Source of the DNA: Microbispora hainanensis | Lineage (GTDB): Bacteria; Actinomycetota; Actinomycetes; Streptosporangiales; Streptosporangiaceae | DNA length: 64,000 nucleotides | Direction of reading: 5' to 3' | NCBI RefSeq assembly: GCF_006874475.1 | Contig: NZ_VIRM01000053.1 | Span: 1-64,000, forward strand | Part shown: piece by piece, positions 34,760-44,414 of the stretch | Layout of the letters: every line of letters begins with the position of its first letter | How positions within the stretch are numbered: position 1 is the first letter of the stretch | Notes under the pieces: generated by a model | The model's database searches: none | What the model saw: the letters and a program-made list of their open reading frames with translations, nothing else | Told to the model about the DNA's origin: nothing | Program-made: the position numbers and the translations under genes

Positions 34760-37700
34760 TCACGCCTCCGGGTGAGGAAGGTTGCTGGTGGACACCAGCG
34801 TCCGCACCGCGCGCAGCGCGACCGACAGCGTCGCCAGGTCGAAGGTGTCGCTCTCCCAGATCTCCGACAGCGTCTGCCGCGACCGCGTCACCGCGGCCTG
34901 GTTGGCCTCCGTCCAGCTCGCCAGCCGCTCCTCCGGCGACAGGCCCGGCCGGCTGTGGATCAGCACGTCCCTGGTCAGCGTCGCGTGGGCGGCGTACAGG
35001 TCGTCGCGCAGCGCCGACCTGGCCATCGAGTTCCACCGGCTGTCGCGCGGCAGCGCGATCACCCGCTCGCGCAGCCGGGCGAGCTGGAGCCGGTCGGCCA
35101 GGTCGAAGTAGACCTCGGCCACCTCGCTCACCGGCCGGCCGGTGTAGGCCGCGATCTCCACCAGGTCGAACGTGGAGTAGGCCGGCACCATCGCCGCGAC
35201 CCGCTCGGCCAGCTCGCCGGGCACGCCCCTGGCCACGAAGGAGTCCCTGCGCTCCTCGTACGCCGCGAGGTCGGGGCCGGTCAGCAGCTTGGGCAGGTGG
35301 GGCAGCAGGCCGCCCGCGCCCTCGACGAAGTAGCGGGCAGTGGAGGCGAGGTCGAGCGGCGGACGGCGGTTGCCGAGCAGCCAGCGGGTGCCGCGCTCGG
35401 ACAGCTTGCGGGCCTCGAACAGCATCGCGAGCTGAGTCGAGGTGTCCACCTCGTTGTCCAGCTCCTCGATCTGGCGCACCAACGACGGCAGGTCGAAGAC
35501 CTCCCGCGTCACCAGGTAGGCCCGCACGATGTCGGGCGTCGAGGCGCCGGTCTCCTCGCCGAACCGGAAGACGAAGCTCGTCCCGCCGAAGTTCACCACG
35601 TCGTTGACGATCCGGGTCGTGATGATCTCCCGGCGCAGCGGGTGGGAGTCCATGTACGGCCGGAAGCGCTCGCGCAGGGCCGAGGGGAAGTACGACACCA
35701 GCCACGACGCCAGCGACGGATCGTCGGGGATGTCCGACTGCAGCAGCTCGGCGTCCACCACGAGCTTGGTGTAGGCGAGCAGCACCGCAAACTCGGGGTT
35801 GGTGAGCCCGAGCCCGGCCTGGCGCCGCTCGGCGAGCACCTTGTCCGACGGCAGGAACTCCAGCTCCCGGTCGACCAGCCCGGCCCGCTCCAGCTTCCGC
35901 AGATAGCGGGAGTGGATGTGCAGCATCTCCGGCGCCTGCGCCCGGGCCGCCGCGAGCACGACGTTCTGGGCGTAGTTGTCCTCCAGCACCAGCCTGCCCA
36001 CCTCGTCGGTCATGTCGAGGAAGAGCTGGTTGCGCTGCTTGTCGGTCATCTCGCCGTCGCGGACGACCTGGTCGAGCAGGATCTTGATGTTCACCTCGTG
36101 GTCGGAGGTGTCCACACCGGCGGAGTTGTCGATGAAGTCGGTGTTGATCAGCCCGCCGTTCAGGGCGAACTCGATCCGGGCGCGCTGGGTGAAGCCGAGG
36201 TTGCCGCCCTCGCCCACGACCTTGCAGCGCAGGTCGGCGGCGTTGATCCGCAGCGCGTCGTTGGCCTTGTCCCCCACGTCGGCGTGGGTCTCCGACGACG
36301 CCTTGACGTACGTGCCGATGCCGCCGTTCCACAGCAGGTCGACAGGGGCCCGCAGGATCGCGCTGATCAGGTCGTTCGGCGCGAGCGCGGTGACGTTGGA
36401 CGGCAGGCCGAGCGCGGCGCGCGTCTGGGGCGACACCGGGATCGACTTCGCGGTGCGCGGCCACACGCCGCCGCCCGCCGAGATGAGCTTCCTGTCGTAG
36501 TCGTCCCAGGAGCTTCTGGGCAGCTCGAACAGCCGCCGCCGCTCGGCGAAGCTCCGCGCGGCGTCGGGGTCGGGGTCGATGAACACGTGCCGGTGGTCGA
36601 AGGCCGCCACGAGCCGGATGTGCTCCGACAGGAGCATGCCGTTGCCGAACACGTCGCCGGACATGTCGCCGATGCCGACCACGGTGAAGTCGGTGGTCTG
36701 CACGTCCACGCCGAGCGTGCGGAAGTGGTATTTGACCGACTCCCAGGCGCCCCTCGCGGTGATGCCCATGGCCTTGTGGTCGTAGCCGACCGACCCGCCG
36801 GAGGCGAAGGCGTCGCCAAGCCAGTAGCGGTACTCCTTGGCGACCTCGTTGGCGATGTCGGAGAACGTCGCGGTGCCCTTGTCGGCGGCCACCACGAGGT
36901 AGGTGTCGTCGCCGTCGTGCCGCACGACGTCGGGCGGCGGCACGACCTGCCCGGCGACCAGGTTGTCGGTGAGGTCGAGCAGGCCCGAGATGAACTGGCG
37001 ATAGCAGGCCACACCCTCGGCCAGGAACTCGTCGCGTCCGCCGGCCGGGGGCTGCTTGACGACGAAGCCGCCCTTCGAGCCGGTCGGCACGATGACGGTG
37101 TTCTTCACCATCTGCGCCTTGACCAGGCCGAGGATCTCCGTGCGGAAGTCCTCCATGCGGTCCGACCAGCGCAGGCCGCCGCGGGCGACCTTGCCGAAGC
37201 GCAGGTGCACGCCCTCGACGCGCGGCGAGTAGACGAAGATCTCGTACTTCGGCCGGGGCCGCGGCAGCACGCTGATCGCCTGTGGGTCGAACTTCAGCGA
37301 GATGTACGGCTTGCGCCTGCCGGTGACGAACTGGCTGCCCGCGTCGCCGGCGTCGCGGCCGTCGTCGCGCGCGGCCTGGAAGACGTTGGTGCGCAGCGTC
37401 GCCTGGATCATCTCCAGGTAGGCCCGCAGGATGCGGTCCTCGTCGAGCGAGGCCACCTCGTCCAGCGAGGCGAGGATCTCCTCGGTCAGCGCGTCGCAGA
37501 CCTCCGCCCTGGCGTCGTCGGGCCGGCGCGGGTCGAGCCTGGCCTCGAACAGCCGCACCAGCAGCCGGGCCAGCCGCACGTTGCCGCGCAGCACCTTCTC
37601 TATGTACGACTGGCTGAACGTCGCGCCGGCCTGCCGCAGATACTTGGCGTACGCCCGGAGGATCTCGGCCTGCTCCCAGGTGAGCCCACCGGCCAGCACG

Positions 37701-39703
37701 AGCGCGTTGAAGCCGTCGTTCTCCACTTCGCCGCGCCACAGCACGGCGAACGCGTCCTGGAAGAGCCGCTTGAACTCGTCGCGGTGCACATCCTCCGAGG
37801 GGGTGTAGCGCAGGCCGAAGTCGTAGATCCAGGCGTCCTTGGTGCGGGGGTCGTGGTCACGGTCGATCTCGTACGGCCGCTCGTCCACCACCTCGACGCC
37901 CATCCGCGTGAGCAGCGGAAGCACCCGCGACAGCGAGATCGGCTCGCCCAGCCGGTAGAGCTTCAGGCGCCGCTCCCCCTCGTCCGCGCCGTACGGCTCG
38001 TAGAGGTTGATGCCGATGGCGTTCGGTTCCTCGTCGAGCGCCTCCAGCCGCTTGAGGTCGGCGACGGCCGTACGCGCGGGGAAGTCGGCCTTGTAGCCCT
38101 CGGGGAAGGCGGAGCCGTAGCGGCGCAGCAGCCGGGGCGCGTCCTCCTCCGGGCACAGCTCGTTGATCGCGGCGGCGAGGTCGTCCTCCCACGTGCGGGT
38201 GGTGGCGGCCAGCCGCGCCTCCAGCTCCTCGACGTCGACCGGCGTCTCGGCGAGCGGCTTGCCGCGCTCGCCGCGGATCACGATGTGCAGCCGGGCCAGC
38301 GCCGACTCGCCGATCATCGTGCTGTAGTCGAGCGAGGTGCCGCCGAGCGCTTCCATCAGGATGCGCTGCATGTGCAGGCGGACCTTGGTGGTGTAGCGGT
38401 CGCGCGGCAGGAAGATCAGGCAGGAGATGTAGCGGCCGTAGTCGTCGCGGCGCAGGAACAGCTTGACCTGCTTGCGCTCGCGCAGCCGCAGCACGCCGAG
38501 CGCGATGGGCAGCAGCTCGTCGACGGACATCTGGAACAGCTCGGTGCGCGGGTAAGTCTCCAGGATCTCCATCAGATCCTTGCCGTCGTGGCTGTCGGGC
38601 GACAGCCCGGCCCGCTCCAGCACCTCGGCGAGCTTGCGCCGCAGCACGGGGATCCGCGAGATCGACTCGTTGTACGCCACGTGGGTGAACAGGCCGAGGA
38701 AGCGGCGCTCGCCGATCACCTCGCCCTCGGGCGAGAAGACCTTGATCCCGATGTAGTCGAGGTAGTGGGGCCGGTAGACGGTGGCCCGGCTGTTGGCCTT
38801 GGTGACGATGAGGAGCTGTTTCTCCCGCGCCTTCTCCCGCACGGCCGGCGGCAGGGCCGCGAAGCTGGCCGATCCGGGCTTGTCGGCCCGCAGGATGCCG
38901 AGCCCGGTGCCGGGCAGGCCGCGCAGCGCGGCGCCGCCGTCGGTGTCCTCCAGGCGATATTCGCGGTAGCCGAGGAACGTGAAGTGCCCGTCGGCCAGCC
39001 AGCGCAGCAGCTCCATGCCGTCCTCGACCTGCGCGGGGTCGAGCGGCGGCGGGTTGACCGCCAGGTCCTCGGCGGTCTGCACGGCCATCGCCCGCATCTT
39101 GGCGAAGTCCTCGACCGCGCTGCGCACGTCGAGCAGCACCCGCTGCAGGTCGTTCTCCAGCTCCTTGAGCACGGCGTGATCGGTCTGCCGGTCGATCTCG
39201 ATGTGCATCCACGACTCGCGGATGACCTGCCCGGTGACGTCCTCCTTGTCGGGGCCGAGCAGCTCGCCGGTCATGTCCCTGCGCACCCGCATCTGCGGGT
39301 GGACGATCAGGTGGGTGCCGATCTCGTGCCGGTCCAGCTCCGTCGTCACCGAGTCGACGAGGAACGGCATGTCGTCGGTGACGATCTGGACCACCGAGCG
39401 GCCCGGATCCCAGCCGTGCTCCTCCAGGGTGGGAGTGAAGGCGCGGACCAGCGCGCGCCCCTGGGGCCGGTGCTGGGCCAGGTGGCGGTGGGCCATCGCG
39501 GGGCCGTAGACGTTCACCGGGTCGCGGTCGACCAGGTCCTCCACCGGAACGTTGCGGTAGTACCGCCTCAGGAAGGCCAGGACGTCCTCGCCCTCCACCT
39601 GCAGCGCTCCCGGCGCGCGCGCACACCTCTCGGCGGCGATGCGGAGAAGCTCGTCCAGTGCTTCGTCCGATTCCTGCCGAGTTAGCGCCATTTCGAGCGG
39701 CAT
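34760..39703 (-). CDS. gdh: giant NAD-dependent glutamate dehydrogenase
   Basis: The protein has 1647 residues from ATG 39703 (MPLEMALTRQESDEALDELL), the size of the large NAD-GDH class (M. tuberculosis Rv2476c is about 1620). ACT-like regulatory segments lie in the first third (SVVQIVTDDMPFLVDSVTTELDRHEIG). The dehydrogenase core contains the catalytic lysine region VIVPTGSKGGFVVKQ and the Rossmann part ADKGTATFSDIANEVAKEY. A long helical C-terminal part completes it. It converts glutamate to 2-oxoglutarate and ammonia, feeding amino-acid carbon into the TCA cycle. It is 26 bases downstream of the tryptophan dioxygenase gene, in the same direction. Confidence 0.93.
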   Translation of the reverse strand: MPLEMALTRQESDEALDELLRIAAERCARAPGALQVEGEDVLAFLRRYYRNVPVEDLVDRDPVNVYGPAMAHRHLAQHRPQGRALVRAFTPTLEEHGWDPGRSVVQIVTDDMPFLVDSVTTELDRHEIGTHLIVHPQMRVRRDMTGELLGPDKEDVTGQVIRESWMHIEIDRQTDHAVLKELENDLQRVLLDVRSAVEDFAKMRAMAVQTAEDLAVNPPPLDPAQVEDGMELLRWLADGHFTFLGYREYRLEDTDGGAALRGLPGTGLGILRADKPGSASFAALPPAVREKAREKQLLIVTKANSRATVYRPHYLDYIGIKVFSPEGEVIGERRFLGLFTHVAYNESISRIPVLRRKLAEVLERAGLSPDSHDGKDLMEILETYPRTELFQMSVDELLPIALGVLRLRERKQVKLFLRRDDYGRYISCLIFLPRDRYTTKVRLHMQRILMEALGGTSLDYSTMIGESALARLHIVIRGERGKPLAETPVDVEELEARLAATTRTWEDDLAAAINELCPEEDAPRLLRRYGSAFPEGYKADFPARTAVADLKRLEALDEEPNAIGINLYEPYGADEGERRLKLYRLGEPISLSRVLPLLTRMGVEVVDERPYEIDRDHDPRTKDAWIYDFGLRYTPSEDVHRDEFKRLFQDAFAVLWRGEVENDGFNALVLAGGLTWEQAEILRAYAKYLRQAGATFSQSYIEKVLRGNVRLARLLVRLFEARLDPRRPDDARAEVCDALTEEILASLDEVASLDEDRILRAYLEMIQATLRTNVFQAARDDGRDAGDAGSQFVTGRRKPYISLKFDPQAISVLPRPRPKYEIFVYSPRVEGVHLRFGKVARGGLRWSDRMEDFRTEILGLVKAQMVKNTVIVPTGSKGGFVVKQPPAGGRDEFLAEGVACYRQFISGLLDLTDNLVAGQVVPPPDVVRHDGDDTYLVVAADKGTATFSDIANEVAKEYRYWLGDAFASGGSVGYDHKAMGITARGAWESVKYHFRTLGVDVQTTDFTVVGIGDMSGDVFGNGMLLSEHIRLVAAFDHRHVFIDPDPDAARSFAERRRLFELPRSSWDDYDRKLISAGGGVWPRTAKSIPVSPQTRAALGLPSNVTALAPNDLISAILRAPVDLLWNGGIGTYVKASSETHADVGDKANDALRINAADLRCKVVGEGGNLGFTQRARIEFALNGGLINTDFIDNSAGVDTSDHEVNIKILLDQVVRDGEMTDKQRNQLFLDMTDEVGRLVLEDNYAQNVVLAAARAQAPEMLHIHSRYLRKLERAGLVDRELEFLPSDKVLAERRQAGLGLTNPEFAVLLAYTKLVVDAELLQSDIPDDPSLASWLVSYFPSALRERFRPYMDSHPLRREIITTRIVNDVVNFGGTSFVFRFGEETGASTPDIVRAYLVTREVFDLPSLVRQIEELDNEVDTSTQLAMLFEARKLSERGTRWLLGNRRPPLDLASTARYFVEGAGGLLPHLPKLLTGPDLAAYEERRDSFVARGVPGELAERVAAMVPAYSTFDLVEIAAYTGRPVSEVAEVYFDLADRLQLARLRERVIALPRDSRWNSMARSALRDDLYAAHATLTRDVLIHSRPGLSPEERLASWTEANQAAVTRSRQTLSEIWESDTFDLATLSVALRAVRTLVSTSNLPHPEA

Positions 39704-39729
39704 GTCACTACTCACTCCCTTGTGAGGAT

Positions 39730-40551
39730 TCAAAGCCAGGCCCGCAGTTCCCAGAGCAGGGGAAAGAAGTGCAAACGCGTCCTTCCCCTCAAGTACGGTG
39801 CCCCAGAGGAGCCCCCCGTACCGGATTTCGTGCCGATCTGGCGCTCCACCATCTGCATGTGCCTCATCCGCCAGAGCGCGGTCGTCTCGTCGTGGGTGAG
39901 GAGATCTTCGGCCAGATCCCACAGATCGTCGTACGATCCCCGGTCACGGGCGACGGCCAGCAGGGACTCCATGATCTCCTCGTCGGAGACGGGCAGACCC
40001 CGCCGGGAGAGAGCGGTGACGAAGGCGTCCCACAGCGTCGGCTCGCCGAGCCGACGCCGGAGCCTGGCCAGCTCCGCCTCGCTCGCGTCCCGCAGCCGGC
40101 CGAGGTACGTCGGATCCTTGACGCCGGAGAGGAACTCCAGCTCGCGGAACTGCACCGACTGGAAGCCGCTCGCGGGGGCGAGGACCGACCGGAACTCCAG
40201 GAAGTCCTGGGGGGTCATGGTCTCCAGCACCTGGACCTGGTCGACCAGCACCTTCTCCACCGCGTGGACCCGGCGGAACAGGTGCCTGGCACGCCACAGG
40301 GCACCCTCGATCATCGCGTCCCTGATCCGCTCCAGCTCGTGCAGGAGGAGCTTGAACCACAGCTCATAGACCTGGTGAACGGTGATGAACAGCAGTTCGT
40401 CGCTGGCCCCGGATCGCTGCTCCTGCTGGGCGAGCAGCTCGGGGAGGCGGAGATACCCGCCATAGGACAGGCGCCCGCCCTCCTCGCCGAAGCTGCGCGG
40501 CGGGGGCAGGACGTCTCCGGACCCGGCCCGGCCGTACGGCGTCGCAGGCAT
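39730..40551 (-). CDS. kynA: tryptophan 2,3-dioxygenase
   Basis: This 273-residue haem enzyme opens the tryptophan ring, the first step of the kynurenine pathway. It shows LSYGGYLRLPELLAQQ, DELLFITVHQVYELWFKLLLHEL (substrate-side His) and a C-terminal TTALWRMRHMQMVERQIGTKSGTGGSSG, where the MRH histidine is the haem ligand. ATG 40551 has GGAGGAG six bases upstream. It directly precedes the glutamate dehydrogenase gene, which suggests a joint amino-acid catabolic transcript. Confidence 0.92.
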   Translation of the reverse strand: MPATPYGRAGSGDVLPPPRSFGEEGGRLSYGGYLRLPELLAQQEQRSGASDELLFITVHQVYELWFKLLLHELERIRDAMIEGALWRARHLFRRVHAVEKVLVDQVQVLETMTPQDFLEFRSVLAPASGFQSVQFRELEFLSGVKDPTYLGRLRDASEAELARLRRRLGEPTLWDAFVTALSRRGLPVSDEEIMESLLAVARDRGSYDDLWDLAEDLLTHDETTALWRMRHMQMVERQIGTKSGTGGSSGAPYLRGRTRLHFFPLLWELRAWL

Positions 40552-40849
40552 GCGCCACTCCTCCACGATGGGCGCGTTCCTTCCGGTCCCCATTGACCGG
40601 AAGCCCGGCACCACCGCCCCCGATACCACCCCAAAACGGCACAAACGTCAACTTAGTCCCGACCCTTGTGACCAGGGGGTTGACCTTGCCCCATTTAACC
40701 AGCCCCACTCCCGCCGAGGGGGCCGATGCGCGCGCCGCCCCGCGGTGATCGGGAGGCCCCGCGCCGGTCATCGGGAAATCCGAAATGCCGGATCACGAAA
40801 CGGTGTTCACTTCTCGAAGCTGCTTTCGATTCGCGTACGATCATCCGTC
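40552..40849. other. intergenic region between divergent genes
   Basis: This stretch of about 298 bases holds the divergent promoters of the dioxygenase and the proline-rich membrane protein. Part of it (40790-40840, gaaatccgaaatgccggatcacg) is less GC-rich than its surroundings. I see no RNA gene, terminator or clear palindrome. Confidence 0.5.
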
Positions 40850-41440
40850 GTGGAAGATCATCGTCCGGAGCGTACGGCCGTCTTCGTGGACCAGAGCGGA
40901 CGCCGGGCCAGGATCTTGACGGCCGCCGCGGTCGGCGGGGCGATCGTCGTCCTCGCGCTGACCCTCACCCTGGTGAGCGGAGCGCTGGCCGGCCCCGAGC
41001 TGCCCCCGATGGGATGGCCCGGCACGCAGGGACCCCAGCCCCAGGAAAAGCAGAGCATGGAACGCTCCCCTGCCGGCTCCCCGGCGCCGTCGCGGAGGTC
41101 CGGGCGCAGGGACGTCCCCGTGGATGAGGCAGCTCCGAGCGGCACGCCGCGCGCGACGGCGGCGTCCGTGCGGCGGACGCCCACCGCTCACCGACCGGCG
41201 AGCAGGGCGCCCTCCGCCGCCCCGGCCAAGCGGAGGATCCGCACGCCGAGCCCGGCACCCTCCCCGGTCCGGGAGCCGGACGTGCTGATCTCCGGCGAGT
41301 CCACTCCCGCGCCGTCGGCCACTGGGACCGCGCGGCCCACGGCGCCGGCCGAGGAGGCGACGCGAACACCGGCGCCGGAGCCCGGCACCACCCAGGCTCC
41401 TCCCCCGCAGCCCGGGCAGACGCCCGGGACCTTGCGGTGA
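40850..41440 (+). CDS. single-pass membrane protein with Pro/Ala/Thr-rich exterior
   Basis: The protein has 197 residues from GTG 40850 (VEDHRPERTAVFVDQSGRRARI). A short basic N-terminus is followed by one membrane helix (AAVGGAIVVLALTLTLVSGALAG) and about 140 residues of disordered Pro/Thr/Ser/Ala sequence. No ribosome binding site is evident before the GTG, so the message may be leaderless. It ends eight bases before the deacetylase/GT2 gene and is probably cotranscribed with it, perhaps as a wall-spanning partner. Confidence 0.68.
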   Translation: MEDHRPERTAVFVDQSGRRARILTAAAVGGAIVVLALTLTLVSGALAGPELPPMGWPGTQGPQPQEKQSMERSPAGSPAPSRRSGRRDVPVDEAAPSGTPRATAASVRRTPTAHRPASRAPSAAPAKRRIRTPSPAPSPVREPDVLISGESTPAPSATGTARPTAPAEEATRTPAPEPGTTQAPPPQPGQTPGTLR

Positions 41441-41447
41441 CGCGTCG

Positions 41448-43679
41448 ATGAGACGACGCCGCAGACCGGCCGGACGGCGGCCCGCCGAGCCACGCGGCCA
41501 CTGGTTCCTCGTCGCGATCGCCGCGCTGCTCATGACCGGAGCGCTGCTGCTCGACGCGTACGCGCACAACGTCGTGGGCGAGACCGAGCCGCCCGTGGCG
41601 GACTACGGCGACTCCGCCGAGCTGGAGCCGATCCGCGCGGGCGGCCCTCTGGTCAACCTGTCGGGGTCCCGGCCGCTCAGCGCACGGCCCAGGCCCCGCA
41701 GGGTGGCGCTCACTTTCGACGACGGTCCCGATCCGCGCTGGACGCCCCGGCTGCTCGACCTGCTCCGCGAGCACAACGCGAAGGCGACCTTCTTCGTCCT
41801 GGGGGCCCACGTCGCCGAGCATCCCGAGCTCACCCGCCGCGTGGTCGCCGAAGGGCACGAGATCGGCAACCACACCTACACGCACGCCGACCTGACGGCG
41901 GTGCCGGCCTGGCGGGTCCGCGTGGAGATGTCGCTGACCCAGAAGACGCTGGCCGCGGCGGCCGGGATCCACACCCGACTCGCCCGCGTTCCCTACTCCT
42001 CGGGCCCGGGGGCGGCCGGGCTCGGGCAGCTCGCCGCGATGCGGCTGCTCGGCGACGAGGGATATCTCGTGGCGTTCACCGACGTGGACACCCAGGACTG
42101 GAGCCGCCCGCCCGTGGACGAGATGGTCCTGGCGTCCCTGGCGCGCATGGCCGAGGGCGAGGGTGCGGTGATCATGTTCCACGACTCGGGAGGCGACCGC
42201 ACCCGCACGCTGGCCGCCGTCGACCGGCTGCTCACCCGGCTGGAGCGGAAGGGATATGCCGCCACCACGCTCACCGAGGCCGTCGGGCTCCCCACGGCGC
42301 ACGCCGCCGCCGCCCCCGACGAGCGTGTCCTCGGCACGGTGCTGGGTTTCGCCCAGCGGGCGTCCTTCGCCTTCGTCGGCGCGCTCGGCTGGTTCCTCGC
42401 CGCGGCCGGGGTGCTCACCCTGCTCCGGCTGACCCTTTTCGTCGCGCTGGCGTGGGCGCACGCCCGCAGGACGCGCCGCGGATCCGCCGGGCTGCCCCGC
42501 TGGACGGTCCCGCCGCCGGTCTCGGTGATCGTCCCGGCCTACAACGAGGCGGCGGGGATCGAGGCGACCGTGCGGTCCCTGGTCAGGACCGACTATCCGG
42601 GCCCGGTCGAGGTCGTCGTCGTGGACGACGGCTCGGCCGACGACACCGGACGGATCGCCGCATCGCTCGGCCTGCCCGGGGTCCGGGTGATCCGGCAGCC
42701 GAACGCCGGGAAACCCGCCGCGCTCACCACCGGCATCGCGCACGCCGCCCACGACATCCTGGTCATGGTGGACGGCGACACCGTCTTCGAACCCCCGACC
42801 ATCCGCCACCTCGTACGGCCGCTCGCCGACCCGGCCGTCGGCGCGGTGAGCGGCAACACCAAGGTCGGCAACCGGGGCGGGATGATCGGCCGCTGGCAGC
42901 ACATCGAGTATGTCGTCGGGTTCAACCTCGACCGCCGGGCATTCGACCTGCTCGGCTGCATGGCGACGGTGCCGGGGGCGATCGGCGCGTTCCGCCGCGA
43001 GGCGGTGGCCTCGGCCGGCGGCGTCACCGCGGACACGCTCGCCGAGGACACCGATCTCACCATGGCGATCTGCCGCGGGGGCTGGCGGGTGGTCTACGAG
43101 GAGCGGGCCCGAGCCTGGACCGAGGCGCCGGCCTCGCTCGGCCAGTTGTGGCGGCAGCGCTACCGGTGGTGCTACGGCACGCTGCAGGCGATCTGGAAGC
43201 ATCGCGGGGCGGTCGTGGAGCGCCGTCCGTTCGGCCGCCGATGCCTCGGCTATCTCACGTTGTTTCAGGTGATCCTGCCGCTGCTGGCCCCCGTCGTCGA
43301 CGTCATGGCCCTCTATGGGCTGTTCGTCGGCGATCCCCTGCCCGTGGTCGCGGTGTGGGCCTGCTTCGTCGCGGTGCAGGCGCTCACCGGCTGGTACGCG
43401 TTGCGCCTCGACGGCGAACGGGCCTCGGTGCTGTGGGCGCTGCCGCTGCAGCAGTTCGTCTATCGGCAGCTCATGTATCTGGTCGTCATCCAGTCGGTGG
43501 CCACCGCGATCCTGGGGGCCCGGCTGCGGTGGCACACGGTACGCAGGGAGGGCACGTTCACCGTGCCGAGCACGTTCGCCCTGCCGGACCGGTCCGTCCC
43601 GCAGCCGTCTCTCGCGGGCCGCCGGCGCGGGGCGGTCAGGGGTGGGAACGCTCCGAGGAGGAGACGGAGCCGTCCTTGA
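41448..43679 (+). CDS. fused polysaccharide deacetylase - GT2 glycosyltransferase
   Basis: The protein has 743 residues. After an N-terminal helix (LVAIAALLMTGALLLDAYA) comes a carbohydrate-esterase-4 deacetylase domain (about 80-265) with TFDDGPD, HTYTH and the late FHDSGG motif. A membrane helix near 305-330 leads to a family-2 processive synthase domain (about 355-590) with VVVVDDGSADDTG, VMVDGDT, EDTDL and QRYRW, the QxxRW signature. Further helices close the protein. One chain could therefore polymerise a beta-linked hexosamine polymer inside and deacetylate it outside, like PgaC plus PgaB in PNAG systems. The deacetylase-GT2 fusion is known in actinobacteria. Confidence 0.88.
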   Translation: MRRRRRPAGRRPAEPRGHWFLVAIAALLMTGALLLDAYAHNVVGETEPPVADYGDSAELEPIRAGGPLVNLSGSRPLSARPRPRRVALTFDDGPDPRWTPRLLDLLREHNAKATFFVLGAHVAEHPELTRRVVAEGHEIGNHTYTHADLTAVPAWRVRVEMSLTQKTLAAAAGIHTRLARVPYSSGPGAAGLGQLAAMRLLGDEGYLVAFTDVDTQDWSRPPVDEMVLASLARMAEGEGAVIMFHDSGGDRTRTLAAVDRLLTRLERKGYAATTLTEAVGLPTAHAAAAPDERVLGTVLGFAQRASFAFVGALGWFLAAAGVLTLLRLTLFVALAWAHARRTRRGSAGLPRWTVPPPVSVIVPAYNEAAGIEATVRSLVRTDYPGPVEVVVVDDGSADDTGRIAASLGLPGVRVIRQPNAGKPAALTTGIAHAAHDILVMVDGDTVFEPPTIRHLVRPLADPAVGAVSGNTKVGNRGGMIGRWQHIEYVVGFNLDRRAFDLLGCMATVPGAIGAFRREAVASAGGVTADTLAEDTDLTMAICRGGWRVVYEERARAWTEAPASLGQLWRQRYRWCYGTLQAIWKHRGAVVERRPFGRRCLGYLTLFQVILPLLAPVVDVMALYGLFVGDPLPVVAVWACFVAVQALTGWYALRLDGERASVLWALPLQQFVYRQLMYLVVIQSVATAILGARLRWHTVRREGTFTVPSTFALPDRSVPQPSLAGRRRGAVRGGNAPRRRRSRP

Positions 43680-43836
43680 AGGCGTCGAGCATGCCGGGCA
43701 GCTCCTGAGCCTCCAGCAGTTCCGCCCGGCATGGCGCGCATTCGTCGAGGTGCCGCTCGAACGCCTCGGCGTCGTCGTCGTCCAGCACTCCCAGGGCGTA
43801 CGCTGCCACGTCGAAGTGCGGCGACGACGCGGACAT
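43636..43836 (-). CDS. tiny zinc-binding anti-sigma factor (66 residues)
   Basis: The 66-residue protein is just the zinc-binding anti-sigma domain: FDVAAYALGVLDDDDAEAFERHL then HLDECAPCRAEL, the HxxxCxxC zinc motif. No membrane helix or sensor domain follows. Its ATG overlaps the sigma factor stop (ATGA at 43836-43833), the usual layout for ECF sigma/anti-sigma pairs. The last 44 bases run antisense over the end of the deacetylase/GT2 gene. It may be a soluble redox- or zinc-responsive factor, or a truncated version of a membrane anti-sigma. Confidence 0.82.
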   Translation of the reverse strand: MSASSPHFDVAAYALGVLDDDDAEAFERHLDECAPCRAELLEAQELPGMLDAFKDGSVSSSERSHP

Positions 43837-44414
43837 CAGCTGGCCACCCCCCTCTCCTTCAGGGCCGTGCGAAGTGCGCGCAGGGCGTAAAAGAGCCTGG
43901 ATTTCACGGTACCCGGTGGGATGCCCAGAACCTCGGCCGCTTGGCTTACCGTCCGGTCCCGTAAGTATGTCTCTTCGATAACTTCCCGGTGCTGACTCGA
44001 CAGGTGCCGCAACGCGTCCGCGACCACGATGGCCGCCAGCGTCCGGTCCGAGCCGTCCGGTACGGCGATGCTGTCCTCTTCGGGAGCCTCCACCTCCCTC
44101 GGCCGTACGCCGCGCCTGCGGCGCCCGTCGATCACGATGCGGCGGGCGACGGTGAGGAGCCACGCCCACAGCAGGGGCGGCTCCCACGTCAGCTTCGCCG
44201 AGTTACGCCAGGCACGCACGAGCGTCTCCTGGACGACGTCCTCAGCCCATTGCAGGTCGTTGCCGGTCGTCTTGCGCACATGACGCAGCAGCGGACCGCC
44301 GAACTCGCGGTACAGCTCCCGGATCAGGCGTTCGTCCCGATCGTCGTTGTCAGCGTCATAGTCGGGGGGGTCAAGACGCACGAACCGGCTGTCGAGTTGT
44401 CGACGCACGGCCAC
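43836..44414 (-). CDS. ECF sigma factor
   Basis: This 192-residue sigma-70-family protein has region 2 (ELYREFGGPLLRHVRKTTG...DLQWAEDVVQETLVRAWRN) and region 4 (LSSQHREVIEETYLRDRTVSQAAEVLGIPPGTVKSRLFYALRALR). Order and size fit a SigL/SigK-like ECF factor held by the HxxxCxxC protein next to it. The start is GTG 44414. It diverges from a run of secreted-protein and redox genes (44538 onwards) that may be its targets. Confidence 0.92.
   Translation of the reverse strand: MAVRRQLDSRFVRLDPPDYDADNDDRDERLIRELYREFGGPLLRHVRKTTGNDLQWAEDVVQETLVRAWRNSAKLTWEPPLLWAWLLTVARRIVIDGRRRRGVRPREVEAPEEDSIAVPDGSDRTLAAIVVADALRHLSSQHREVIEETYLRDRTVSQAAEVLGIPPGTVKSRLFYALRALRTALKERGVAS

Noticed and set aside
34772-39685. 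A 1637-codon open frame on the plus strand opposite the glutamate dehydrogenase gene.
   Set aside because: It is a long shadow frame typical of GC-rich coding DNA. It is Arg/Gly/Asp/His-rich with no domain, and the minus strand encodes a clear full-length GDH.
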